From: Prolixibacteraceae bacterium UBA1413
Lineage (GTDB): Bacteria; Bacteroidota; Bacteroidia; Bacteroidales; Prolixibacteraceae
Assembly: GCA_002304925.1 (NCBI GenBank)
Contig: DBPT01000021.1
Span: 7,563 to 71,562, forward strand
Direction: 5' to 3'
Length of the DNA: 64,000 bases
Positions 25,739 to 34,320 of this stretch are shown here, piece after piece (position 1 is the first letter of the stretch; the number at the start of each line of letters is the position of its first letter). Under the pieces are notes generated by a model. It did not search any database. It worked only from the letters and a program-made list of their open reading frames with translations, and was not told the origin of the DNA. Both the position numbers and the translations under genes were made by a program.

Positions 25739-27574
25739 ATGAATGCAGTTTATGATGAGAGCACCATCCTTACCCTTGACTGGCAGGAGCATATAAGGAA
25801 GAGGCCCGGAATGTATATCGGCAAACTGGGTGACGGATCGGCATCGGACGACGGGATTTACGTGCTGGTGAAAGAAGTCCTGGACAATTCCGTGGATGAG
25901 TTTATGATGGGCTTCGGGAAAAAAATCGAAGTCGTCATCGATTCCGAAATTGTGAGGGTACGCGATTATGGCCGGGGCATTCCTCTGGGAAAACTCTCGG
26001 AAGCGGTGAGCAAGATGAATACGGGCGCCAAATATGATTCCAAGGTTTTCAAGAAATCGGTGGGTCTTAACGGAGTAGGTATCAAGGCGGTGAATGCCCT
26101 TTCCTCTGACTTTGTTATCAGGGCGATCCGGGAGGGGCAGGCCAGGGAACTTCGCTACAGCAAAGGCACTCAGGTAGAGGAGAAGTTGTTGGAGAAGACC
26201 GATGAGATGAACGGGACCATCGTCACTTTCAAGCCCGATGGGTCAATATTCAAAAATTACCGGTTTATCAGCGACCACATCATCAACCTGATCAAGAATT
26301 ATACCTTTCTGAATTCCGGGTTGACGGTTGAATTCAACGGCCATAAATATTTCTCCCGCAATGGTTTGAAAGACCTGCTTGAAGAGAATCTGGAGGCGGA
26401 ACCGCTCTATCCGGTCATCCACCTGAAGGGGGAGGACATTGAGGTGGCCATTACCCATGGCAATCAGTACGGGGAAGATTATTACTCTTTTGTGAACGGG
26501 CAGCATACCAGCCAGGGGGGAACCCACCTTTCGGCATTCAAGGAGGTGTTGGCCAAAACCATACGGGATTTTTACAAAAAGGATTTTGATCCCACCGACA
26601 TCAGAGCATCGATTGTGGCCGCCATCAGCATCAAGGTCGAGGAACCCGTTTTTGAATCACAGACCAAAACCAAACTGGGATCGCGTGATTTAGGTCCCGA
26701 AGGACCTTCGGTACGGCAGCATGTTTTTAATTTCGTGCAGAAGGAACTGGACAATTACCTCCACAAAAATCCCGACACCTCGGAGGTGTTGCTGCGCCGG
26801 ATCCAGGAATCGGAACGGGAGCGAAAAGCCATCTCCGGCATCAAAAAAATCGCCAAGGAACGGGCAAAGAAGTCCAATCTTCACAACCGGAAACTGCGTG
26901 ATTGCCGCATTCATTTCACCGACAATGACGAAAAACGGGAGGAGTCGTGCATTTTCATCACGGAAGGCGATTCTGCCAGCGGTTCCATAACCAAGTCACG
27001 CGATGTAGATACCCAGGCGGTCTTCAGTCTCAGGGGGAAGCCCCTGAATACCTATGGGCTGACCAAGAAAGTGGTGTATGAGAATGAAGAGTTCAATCTT
27101 CTGCAGGCTGCGCTGAATATCGAGGACAGCATCGATGATCTCCGCTATGCCCGGGTGATCATCGCCACCGATGCCGATGTTGACGGAATGCATATCCGGC
27201 TGTTGCTGATCACCTTTTTTCTCCAGTTTTTTCCGGAGCTGATCCGGCGGGGTCACGTATTTATCCTGCAAACTCCCTTGTTCAGGGTGCGGAACAAAAA
27301 GCAAACCCTTTATTGTTATTCCGAAGAGGAAAAGCTGGCCGCCATCGACACCCTGAAAGGAACCCCTGAAATCACCCGCTTCAAAGGACTGGGAGAAATC
27401 TCACCCGACGAATTTCACAATTTCATTGGTCCCGACATGCGTCTCGATTCCGTGCAAATGAAAAAACATGAATCGGTGGCCCAGATGCTTGATTTTTATA
27501 TGGGGAAGAACACCCCTGACAGGCAGGATTTTATTATTGATAATCTTTATGTTGAAAAAGATGAGGTGGCATAA
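25739..27574 (+). CDS. parE: DNA topoisomerase IV subunit B
   Basis: ParE is the ATPase subunit of topoisomerase IV, which decatenates sister chromosomes. The 611-residue protein shows the GHKL ATP site (KEVLDNSVDEF near residue 44; VRDYGRGIPLG near 75; GLNGVGIKAVNAL near 108) and the TOPRIM motifs (FITEGDSASGSI near 408; IIATDADVDGMHIRLLLI near 477). It is too short and lacks the insertions expected of GyrB, and it pairs with a ParC-type subunit directly downstream, which settles ParE over GyrB. parC follows after 24 bp and aroK after that. Confidence 0.93.
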   Translation: MNAVYDESTILTLDWQEHIRKRPGMYIGKLGDGSASDDGIYVLVKEVLDNSVDEFMMGFGKKIEVVIDSEIVRVRDYGRGIPLGKLSEAVSKMNTGAKYDSKVFKKSVGLNGVGIKAVNALSSDFVIRAIREGQARELRYSKGTQVEEKLLEKTDEMNGTIVTFKPDGSIFKNYRFISDHIINLIKNYTFLNSGLTVEFNGHKYFSRNGLKDLLEENLEAEPLYPVIHLKGEDIEVAITHGNQYGEDYYSFVNGQHTSQGGTHLSAFKEVLAKTIRDFYKKDFDPTDIRASIVAAISIKVEEPVFESQTKTKLGSRDLGPEGPSVRQHVFNFVQKELDNYLHKNPDTSEVLLRRIQESERERKAISGIKKIAKERAKKSNLHNRKLRDCRIHFTDNDEKREESCIFITEGDSASGSITKSRDVDTQAVFSLRGKPLNTYGLTKKVVYENEEFNLLQAALNIEDSIDDLRYARVIIATDADVDGMHIRLLLITFFLQFFPELIRRGHVFILQTPLFRVRNKKQTLYCYSEEEKLAAIDTLKGTPEITRFKGLGEISPDEFHNFIGPDMRLDSVQMKKHESVAQMLDFYMGKNTPDRQDFIIDNLYVEKDEVA

Positions 27575-27598
27575 CCGCCACTGTCAGCACCCCGATAA

Positions 27599-30229
27599 AT
27601 GACTGAAGGAATAAACCCAATACCCGAGAAGCAGACTGAGATACCGAAAGAGGAGATTACGTATCTCTCGGGTATGTACCGTGAATGGTTTCTTGACTAT
27701 GCCTCCTATGTGATTCTGGAGCGTGCGGTTCCTTATGTGATCGACGGTTTAAAACCTGTCCAGCGCAGGATCATGCATGCCATGAAGGAGATGGATGATG
27801 GCCGTTTCAACAAGGTGGCCAACATTATCGGGCAGACCATGCAATACCATCCGCATGGGGATGCTTCCATCGGGGATGCCCTGGTCCAGCTGGGGCAAAA
27901 GGAATTGCTGGTGGAGACCCAGGGCAACTGGGGGAATATCCTCACCGGAGACGGGGCGGCCGCCCCGCGGTACATCGAAGCACGCCTCTCCAAATTCGCC
28001 CTCGAAGTGCTTTTTAATCCCAAAACCACCGAATGGAAACTCTCTTACGACGGACGGAAAAAGGAACCGGTGACCCTGCCGGCCAAGTTCCCCCTTCTCC
28101 TTGCCCAGGGCGTGGAAGGAATTGCCGTGGGACTGGCTTCCAAAATTTTTCCGCATAACTTCCTTGAACTTTGTGACGCGTCGGTGGCTTACCTGAAAAA
28201 TGAACCTTTTATCCTATACCCCGACTTTCCCACCGGCGGATCGGTCGACGTGTCGAAATACAACGACGGATTGAGGGGCGGAGTTGTCAAAGTAAGGGCA
28301 AAGATTGAAAAGCGAGACAGCAAAACTCTGGTCATCAAGGAAATTCCTTACGGAAAAACCACTACCACCGTCATCGAGTCCATCCTGAAAGCCAATGAAA
28401 AGGGGAAGATCAAAATCCGCAAAATTGACGACAATACGGCTGCCAACGTGGAGATCCTTGTACACCTGCCACCCGGGGTCTCTTCCGACAAAACCATCGA
28501 TGCACTCTTTGCATTTTCCGACTGTGAAGTCTCCATCAGTCCGAATGCCTGTATCATCGAAGAAGACAAACCCCATTTCCTGACGGTTTCAGAAATCCTG
28601 AAAAAATCGGTTGATGCCACCCTTCAGTTGTTAAAGCTCGAACTGGAAATCAGGATGAACGAACTGCAGGAAGCTTGGCACTTTGCGTCGCTCGAAAAAA
28701 TCTTCATCGAAAAAAGGATTTACAAAGACAAGGATTTTGAACAGGCGGAAAATCTCGACATGGCTGTTGCTCATGTTGACAAGCGGCTGGACCCTTTCAA
28801 AGCCAAATTCCGGAGGGAAATTACCCGTGAGGATATCCTGAAATTGCTGGAGATCAGGATGGCGCGGATTTTAAAGTTCAATGCTGACAAGGCGGCCGAT
28901 TACCTTCTGTCACTGGAGGAGGAGATGGCCAAAGTTCTGGAGAATATCCGGAACATCATCCCCTTCACCATTGACTGGTTTGAGCGGCTTAAAAGCAAAT
29001 ACGGCAATGGGAAGGAAAGGCGTACCGAACTCAGGAGTTTTGAAAATATCGTAGCCGCCAAAGTGGTGGTAGCCAATGAGAAACTTTATATCGACAGGGA
29101 AGAGGGTTTCGCAGGCACGGGTCTTAAAAAGCATGAATATGTGTGCGACTGCTCCGACATGGATGATATCATCATATTCCGGAGGGATGGCTCCTATTTT
29201 GTCACCAAAGTCAGTGACAAGGCTTTTATCGGCAAGAATGTGATTTACATTGCCGTTTTCCGCAAGGATGACTCACGTACCATTTTCAATGTTGTCTACC
29301 GGGACGGCAAAAGCGGGTTTTCCTATATGAAACGGTTCAACGTCACAGGTGTTACCCGTGATAAGGAATATGACGTGACCATGGGAAACAAGGGATCGCG
29401 GGTGATGTACTTTTCTGCCAATCCGAACGGGGAGGCTGAAATTCTGAAGGTTTTCCTGAAGCCGAAAGCCCGGATTAAAAAGTTGGTATTTGAGCAGGAT
29501 ATGGGTGAATTGACCATCAAGGGACGGCAATCGATGGGAAATATCCTCACCAAACACGAGGTGTACAAAATTGCCTTACATGAGCGAGGCATCTCCACCC
29601 TGGGCGGACTCAAGGTGTGGTTTGATCCCGATGTGTTGCGTCTGAATGCCGATAAGCGGGGAAAATACCTCGGCGAATTCACCGGTGACGACAAGATCCT
29701 GGTCATTTACAAGAGTGGGGAATACCAGCTCTATTCCTATGACTTCAACATTCATTTTGAAACCAATATCCTGACCATTGAAAAATATGATCCGGGAAAG
29801 GTTTTGTCGGTGGTTTATTTCGATGCGGAACAGGAATATTATTATGTGAAGCGATTCGAAATCGAGGAGACCATGAACAGGTTGATTGGCTTTATCGGGG
29901 AGAATAAGGAGAATAAGCTAGTGAGTGTCACCTGGGTCAGGTATCCGCGGCTGGAGATTGAATTTGGCGGTAAAAACAGCAGCAGGGAAAATGAGATTAT
30001 CGAAGTGGCCGAATTCATTGGCATCAAGAGCTGGAAAGCCAAAGGGAAAAGGCTTTCCAACTACCAGGTGGAGAACATCAGGGAGCTTGAGCCGGTGGTC
30101 AAGGACGAACATGATGCACCAGCTGAAGAAGAGGAAATATCAGAAAAGCCGGAGGTTGATCCCGATGATATTCCCTTTGAGATCAGGCGCCCCGGGGATC
30201 CTGATGCCAACCAGATGACCCTTTTCTGA
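27599..30229 (+). CDS. parC: DNA topoisomerase IV subunit A
   Basis: ParC is the DNA-breaking subunit of topoisomerase IV. The 876 residues include the winged-helix/tower region with the catalytic Tyr in APRYIEARLS near residue 124, preceded by VANIIGQTMQYHPHGDASIG, which holds the quinolone-region residues. A long coiled-coil arm and a C-terminal beta-pinwheel region (about 520-820) follow. The C-terminus is an acidic, probably disordered tail ending in QMTLF, which fits the QL(S/D)LF-type sliding-clamp binding consensus. Such a tail is not part of the textbook ParC. The gene lies 24 bp after parE and stops 1 bp before aroK begins. Confidence 0.93.
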   Translation: MTEGINPIPEKQTEIPKEEITYLSGMYREWFLDYASYVILERAVPYVIDGLKPVQRRIMHAMKEMDDGRFNKVANIIGQTMQYHPHGDASIGDALVQLGQKELLVETQGNWGNILTGDGAAAPRYIEARLSKFALEVLFNPKTTEWKLSYDGRKKEPVTLPAKFPLLLAQGVEGIAVGLASKIFPHNFLELCDASVAYLKNEPFILYPDFPTGGSVDVSKYNDGLRGGVVKVRAKIEKRDSKTLVIKEIPYGKTTTTVIESILKANEKGKIKIRKIDDNTAANVEILVHLPPGVSSDKTIDALFAFSDCEVSISPNACIIEEDKPHFLTVSEILKKSVDATLQLLKLELEIRMNELQEAWHFASLEKIFIEKRIYKDKDFEQAENLDMAVAHVDKRLDPFKAKFRREITREDILKLLEIRMARILKFNADKAADYLLSLEEEMAKVLENIRNIIPFTIDWFERLKSKYGNGKERRTELRSFENIVAAKVVVANEKLYIDREEGFAGTGLKKHEYVCDCSDMDDIIIFRRDGSYFVTKVSDKAFIGKNVIYIAVFRKDDSRTIFNVVYRDGKSGFSYMKRFNVTGVTRDKEYDVTMGNKGSRVMYFSANPNGEAEILKVFLKPKARIKKLVFEQDMGELTIKGRQSMGNILTKHEVYKIALHERGISTLGGLKVWFDPDVLRLNADKRGKYLGEFTGDDKILVIYKSGEYQLYSYDFNIHFETNILTIEKYDPGKVLSVVYFDAEQEYYYVKRFEIEETMNRLIGFIGENKENKLVSVTWVRYPRLEIEFGGKNSSRENEIIEVAEFIGIKSWKAKGKRLSNYQVENIRELEPVVKDEHDAPAEEEEISEKPEVDPDDIPFEIRRPGDPDANQMTLF

Positions 30230-30230
30230 A

Positions 30231-30734
30231 ATGAGGATTTACCTGGTGGGATATATGGGCAGTGGCAAGACGACGCTGGGACGGCGGCTGGCCAGGATTA
30301 CAGGACTTGATTTCATTGACCTGGACAAGTATATTGAGGAGCGTCATTGCCGGACGGTGAGGCAGCTTTTTTCGGAGGAGGGGGAGGAGGTTTTTCGTCG
30401 CTATGAGCGGAAAGCCCTTGAAGAGGTATCTGAATTTGACAATGTGCTGGTGTCTACCGGCGGGGGTGCCCCCTGTTTCTTCGACAACATGGATCTTATG
30501 AACCGTACCGGGATCACTCTGTTTCTGGACATGCCTCAAGAAGTCCTGGCAGCGCGCCTGATCCAGTCCAGGAATGAAAGGCCCCTGATAAAAGACAAAT
30601 CCCCGGAAGAACTCCGCAAGTTCATCAGCGAATCCCTGGCAGCACGCCGCCCTTTCTATGAAATGGCCCGCCACACCTTTACCCGCCCCGAAACTACAGC
30701 CGAGCAGATCGCGAAACTGATCGCCACTCCCTGA
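30231..30734 (+). CDS. aroK: Shikimate kinase
   Basis: AroK phosphorylates shikimate at the 3-position in chorismate synthesis. The 167 residues show the P-loop GYMGSGKTTLGRRLA, the shikimate-binding DLDKYIEERHC near residue 32, FRRYERKALEE near 57, STGGGAPCFF near 76, and the LID motif with NERPLIKDKSP near 118. It starts 1 bp after the parC stop and is probably translated from the same message; the link with topoisomerase IV looks organisational only. The convergent dehydrogenase gene lies 132 bp away. Confidence 0.95.
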   Translation: MRIYLVGYMGSGKTTLGRRLARITGLDFIDLDKYIEERHCRTVRQLFSEEGEEVFRRYERKALEEVSEFDNVLVSTGGGAPCFFDNMDLMNRTGITLFLDMPQEVLAARLIQSRNERPLIKDKSPEELRKFISESLAARRPFYEMARHTFTRPETTAEQIAKLIATP

Positions 30735-30866
30735 CGGAATTCTGGGAAATTTGTCATTTCCGTGTTGCCGGGACCTTACCCATGGCTTTCTCTTCACTCC
30801 TGACACGATTATCCTGCGGATCCCGTGGTCATCATGCCGGAATCAGCCACTTTTCCAGCGGGAAGA

Positions 30867-32141
30867 TCAGATCTCCGGGGCGTGGTCGAGCAGGAACTCT
30901 TCGGCTTCCACCGACCACAACCCCTTGGTCTTTCCAATGATGCGGGCGAGTTCCCTGAAGAGAGGGTCTGTTTTTCCCTTTTCTTCAAAACCGGCGAGCG
31001 GCGTCAGGGGAAGGTTTTTGTGGGTATAGATCAGTTTTTTACCTCCCGGAATGTTGGGCAGGTTCAGTGTGGTATCGATGACGGCATTCAACCCGCCGAT
31101 ATGGGTGATCAGTCCGGCGGGATCGAGGCCTTTTGACATGCAGGCCAGCGCTTCGATCATGTCGTCGTTGTTTCCGCCCGACGTTCCTACTATGTGGGTA
31201 TAAGCATAGTGGACATTGTAAAAGTTAAGCCTTGCCGAGAGGGTGGGGTCGGAGGGGCCTGCGAAGAAGTTGAGGCATCCGTCAAAGGCCAGGATGGCAT
31301 CTCCCTGTTCGATCACTACAGGTACAGGAGCAAAGACGAATACGTCGTCATAGCCGGTATCTCCTGTCAATTGGCGGAGGGCGGCCACCGGATCGGCTGC
31401 CTCTCTGGTGTTCAGGTAAATGAGGTTTATGCCTTTCTCACGAGCCCAGTCGACGGGGAAAATCGTGGCCGCCCTTTCGAGCCTGGCCTGGTCAATGTCG
31501 GTGATGACCAACAGGGAAGGTTTCCTGTCGCGGCGGTTGACCACGTAATTGATGGCGGCAAGTCCCATGGGACCCACCCCTGCCAGAATGGCCATTTTCC
31601 CCCCCTGAACAATTTCCATATTGTGGAGGTAGCTCCCCGGTTGCGTGTGGTAGTTGGCGTGCATGGCGCCGATGACGCAGGAAAGGGGTTCGGCAAGCGA
31701 TGCCGGGTAAAAACCCGGTCCGTCATATACCAACAGACAGTTCTGAACAAGCACATCCTTCGGGATGATGACGTAGGTGGCATCCCCGCCGATAAAGGGA
31801 TAACTGTAACCCGGCGCACTCAATATCCCCACCGGCCCTTCAGGATAATAAATCGCAGGCTGAATAGAGTACTTCTGTCCCGGACGGTACCTGTGCTGCC
31901 AGTTTTTTCCTACCTGCAAAATCTCTCCGGCAAATTCATGTCCGATGATTATCGGGTGTTGTGCCACGTCATCGGGAATCCGCTTGTGGTCAGTGCCCTG
32001 GTGAGCGGCCTTGTAAGACGACATGCAGATGCTGTTGGAGACTACTTTGGCGAGGATTTCATCATCATGGATCTTCGGAAGTTCAAACTCCTCGAGCCGG
32101 AGGTCTTCCTTGCCGTACAATCGGATCGCTTTGGTGTGCAT
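30867..32141 (-). CDS. MDR-family zinc-binding dehydrogenase (L-sorbose-1-phosphate reductase-like)
   Basis: The 424-residue protein is a medium-chain dehydrogenase/reductase that likely oxidises or reduces a sugar, polyol or sugar phosphate with NAD(P). The N-terminal catalytic domain has candidate zinc ligands (Cys in SNSICMSSYK near residue 39; PIIIGHEFAGEIL near 65) but lacks the four-Cys structural zinc loop. The Rossmann part contains ILAGVGPMGLAAINYVVN near 190. Overall it resembles SorE-type L-sorbose-1-phosphate reductases. It is the last gene of a minus-strand set with a bifunctional aldolase/SDR and a PHP protein, 194 bp after the aldolase, suggesting a shared sugar-catabolic route with unknown substrate. 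Confidence 0.7.
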   Translation of the reverse strand: MHTKAIRLYGKEDLRLEEFELPKIHDDEILAKVVSNSICMSSYKAAHQGTDHKRIPDDVAQHPIIIGHEFAGEILQVGKNWQHRYRPGQKYSIQPAIYYPEGPVGILSAPGYSYPFIGGDATYVIIPKDVLVQNCLLVYDGPGFYPASLAEPLSCVIGAMHANYHTQPGSYLHNMEIVQGGKMAILAGVGPMGLAAINYVVNRRDRKPSLLVITDIDQARLERAATIFPVDWAREKGINLIYLNTREAADPVAALRQLTGDTGYDDVFVFAPVPVVIEQGDAILAFDGCLNFFAGPSDPTLSARLNFYNVHYAYTHIVGTSGGNNDDMIEALACMSKGLDPAGLITHIGGLNAVIDTTLNLPNIPGGKKLIYTHKNLPLTPLAGFEEKGKTDPLFRELARIIGKTKGLWSVEAEEFLLDHAPEI

Positions 32142-32215
32142 ATGGATTTATTTTACGATTGTCATGACTTCATCATTTCAATGAGCGGAGCGGGCGTGCC
32201 TGCTCACGATAAATC

Positions 32216-32234
32216 CCCCCGGCTCCACCGGGGG
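32216..32234 (-). terminator. GC-rich hairpin between the aldolase/SDR and MDR genes
   Basis: CCCCCGG and CCGGGGG pair perfectly (7 bp) around a 5-nt loop; on the minus strand GATTTATC follows. It sits downstream of the aldolase/SDR gene and may attenuate or end that transcript before the MDR gene. Confidence 0.45.
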
Positions 32235-32335
32235 TTATGGTCATTTAGCCTGCTCGGGGACCGACCTGTCCGGCATCGAGATGAATGTTTTATTCAGGCG
32301 TTGACCGGTACGGGATCCTTCTCCTTCAGCATTTG

Positions 32336-34309
32336 TCAGCTCAACATCTCCTGACCCCCGGTGACCGGAACGGCTTGTCCTGTTTCGTACTCCTGTTCGA
32401 TCACATAGTAGATAGCCTTCACCACGTCGGAGGGGAGGCATCCTCTTCCGGCAGGGACCTGCGATTCATAATGGCGTTTAACGTCGTCAAGGTTTTTGGC
32501 TCCCCTTATTTTTCCGGTTTTCAAGTACTGGACGAAGAGCCCGTTGACCGGGTCTGACCAGAGGGGGCCGTCGAAATAGTTGCCCGGACAAATGGAATTC
32601 ACCTTGATATGGAAAGGCATCAGTTCCAGGGCAAACGACTGGGTGAGCCCGATCCCCCCGAATTTGCCGCCTGCATACGCGAAATTTTTGTTGCTGCCTT
32701 TCAATCCCGATTTAGAGTTGATCTGGATGATATCCATGAAGAGAGAGGGGTTGAGGCGGTACTGGATCTTCATCACCGAAGAAGCGTATTTCGCGCAGTG
32801 GAAATATGCGTTGTAGTTAACCCGCGTCATCAGGTCGAAGGTTTCGGGCGTCATCTCTTCCAGTCCGCTCGCCCGCAGGATTCCGGCATTGGAAATCAGT
32901 ACGTCGATGCCCCCGAAATGAAGAACGGTTTTTCGGACCATCTCCTCCACTGATGCGGCATCAGCCACGTTCACATGTACAAACAGTGCCCTGTTTTTTT
33001 TGTTTTTGTTGTTCAGGGTTTCCACAAATTCGCTGCCTTTCTCAACGTTGAGGTCGGCAACCACAATGTTGGCCCCTTCGTCAAACATCATTGCGGCGAT
33101 GCCGGCTCCGAAGCCCTGGGCAGCCCCGGTGATCACCACCACCTTGTTTTCCACCCTGCCCTCCGGTTTTTCGGCCAATGCCACCTTTTTACGGTACTTT
33201 TCCACTTCCCAGCTTTCGATGAAAGCGATCTGGTCTGGTGTCATGGGGTGGGGCCCTCCGAAGTTCTCAGCCAGCAGGGCGATTTGTGTGAAATCCAGTG
33301 CCAAGGCTTCAAGGTAATCCACTGCTGCCGGGGAATCCTCCACTACGATCACCCCATGATCGCGGATGATGATCACCTTGGGATCCACTCCCTTTCTTGT
33401 CCGGAATTCCTCCGCTTTGGTTTTAATCGCGCTGGTAACCGATTCCGCAGAGTCGTTATTTTCGATGAAGAGGTACTCAGGAAGGCAATAGACCATCTGG
33501 TCAGGTGTAAAGGGGGTGCTGATTTTACGGAAGGTTTCCTCTCCCGACAGAAAAGGCATTATACAGCGGTTGTTGAAAGCCCTGGCGGTTTTCAGGTTTC
33601 CCTGCGACAGCAAGGCTCTCACGCCAGGAAGGGTTTCTTCCATGACAGAGGAGAGTGGCAGGGGCTCCTTCGAAGGGAGCTTTGCAATGCGCGATGTAAT
33701 GGCCAGGTCGATGGCGCGGTAGATACGGTCTATTTCTTCAATGGAACCGGCTGCCACGAAAACGCCGTGGTTCTGGATAAACACCATTTGAGGATCTTTG
33801 CCGTGGCGGTTGCGATATTCCAGGATTTTCTCCCGGATTTTTGTGAACAGCACAAATCCGGGATCGGAATAGGGAATATAAAGCGCTTGGCCGCCGAACA
33901 TCCCCTTCACCTGTTCTTCGGCTTCCATGCTGCACATGATGCCGTTTACCAGGGTGGGATGGGTATGCACCACAAAGGCGTAATTAAACAGGTCATGGAG
34001 GGAAGTCTCCACGGAAGGCCTCAGCCCCGATTCAGGATCTGTGCGGCTTGCCATCAGTGCATTTTTAACCTGCTCTTCCCGGACCACAGGATCGGAAGAA
34101 AGTGACATCGAAGGTATCAGCGCCAGTTTCGACCTTTCAAGGATGCAGAAACCACTTTCGTCAATGGTTGCCAGACTGATACCGCTGGCTTTGATATACA
34201 GATGTTCCCGGTTTTTCCAGGAGGTATTTCCGCCGCCGGCGATTACATACTCCGGCTTTCCTCCGTAATGCCGGGAAACCGTTACCAGGTCCCTGATCTG
34301 ATTTGTCAT
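32336..34309 (-). CDS. Bifunctional class II aldolase / short-chain dehydrogenase
   Basis: The 657-residue protein fuses a class II aldolase/adducin region to a C-terminal SDR. This resembles rhamnulose-1-phosphate aldolase/lactaldehyde dehydrogenase fusions, which cleave a ketose phosphate and oxidise the aldehyde. Aldolase metal and acid residues are present: Glu101, His115 and His117 (VVHTHP) and His181 (IQNHGVFV). A second, degenerate aldolase-like half (about 245-350) repeats the IRDHGVIVVEDS segment with His318 but no HxH. The SDR part starts near 388 with ITGAAQGFGAGIA, with Ser532/534, Tyr545 and Lys549 as the catalytic set. It lies 11 bp after the PHP gene, so they form an operon. 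The substrate is not determined. Confidence 0.8.
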   Translation of the reverse strand: MTNQIRDLVTVSRHYGGKPEYVIAGGGNTSWKNREHLYIKASGISLATIDESGFCILERSKLALIPSMSLSSDPVVREEQVKNALMASRTDPESGLRPSVETSLHDLFNYAFVVHTHPTLVNGIMCSMEAEEQVKGMFGGQALYIPYSDPGFVLFTKIREKILEYRNRHGKDPQMVFIQNHGVFVAAGSIEEIDRIYRAIDLAITSRIAKLPSKEPLPLSSVMEETLPGVRALLSQGNLKTARAFNNRCIMPFLSGEETFRKISTPFTPDQMVYCLPEYLFIENNDSAESVTSAIKTKAEEFRTRKGVDPKVIIIRDHGVIVVEDSPAAVDYLEALALDFTQIALLAENFGGPHPMTPDQIAFIESWEVEKYRKKVALAEKPEGRVENKVVVITGAAQGFGAGIAAMMFDEGANIVVADLNVEKGSEFVETLNNKNKKNRALFVHVNVADAASVEEMVRKTVLHFGGIDVLISNAGILRASGLEEMTPETFDLMTRVNYNAYFHCAKYASSVMKIQYRLNPSLFMDIIQINSKSGLKGSNKNFAYAGGKFGGIGLTQSFALELMPFHIKVNSICPGNYFDGPLWSDPVNGLFVQYLKTGKIRGAKNLDDVKRHYESQVPAGRGCLPSDVVKAIYYVIEQEYETGQAVPVTGGQEMLS

Positions 34310-34320
34310 GATATGCTGGT

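Noticed and set aside
31194..32354. A 386-codon open frame on the plus strand opposite the MDR dehydrogenase gene
   Set aside because: It is the antisense shadow of a gene with clear MDR motifs. Its translation shows no domain and no sensible start context.
32975..34105. A 376-codon open frame on the plus strand opposite the aldolase/SDR gene
   Set aside because: It lies entirely opposite a gene with intact catalytic residues and has low-complexity, His-rich translation typical of antisense frames.
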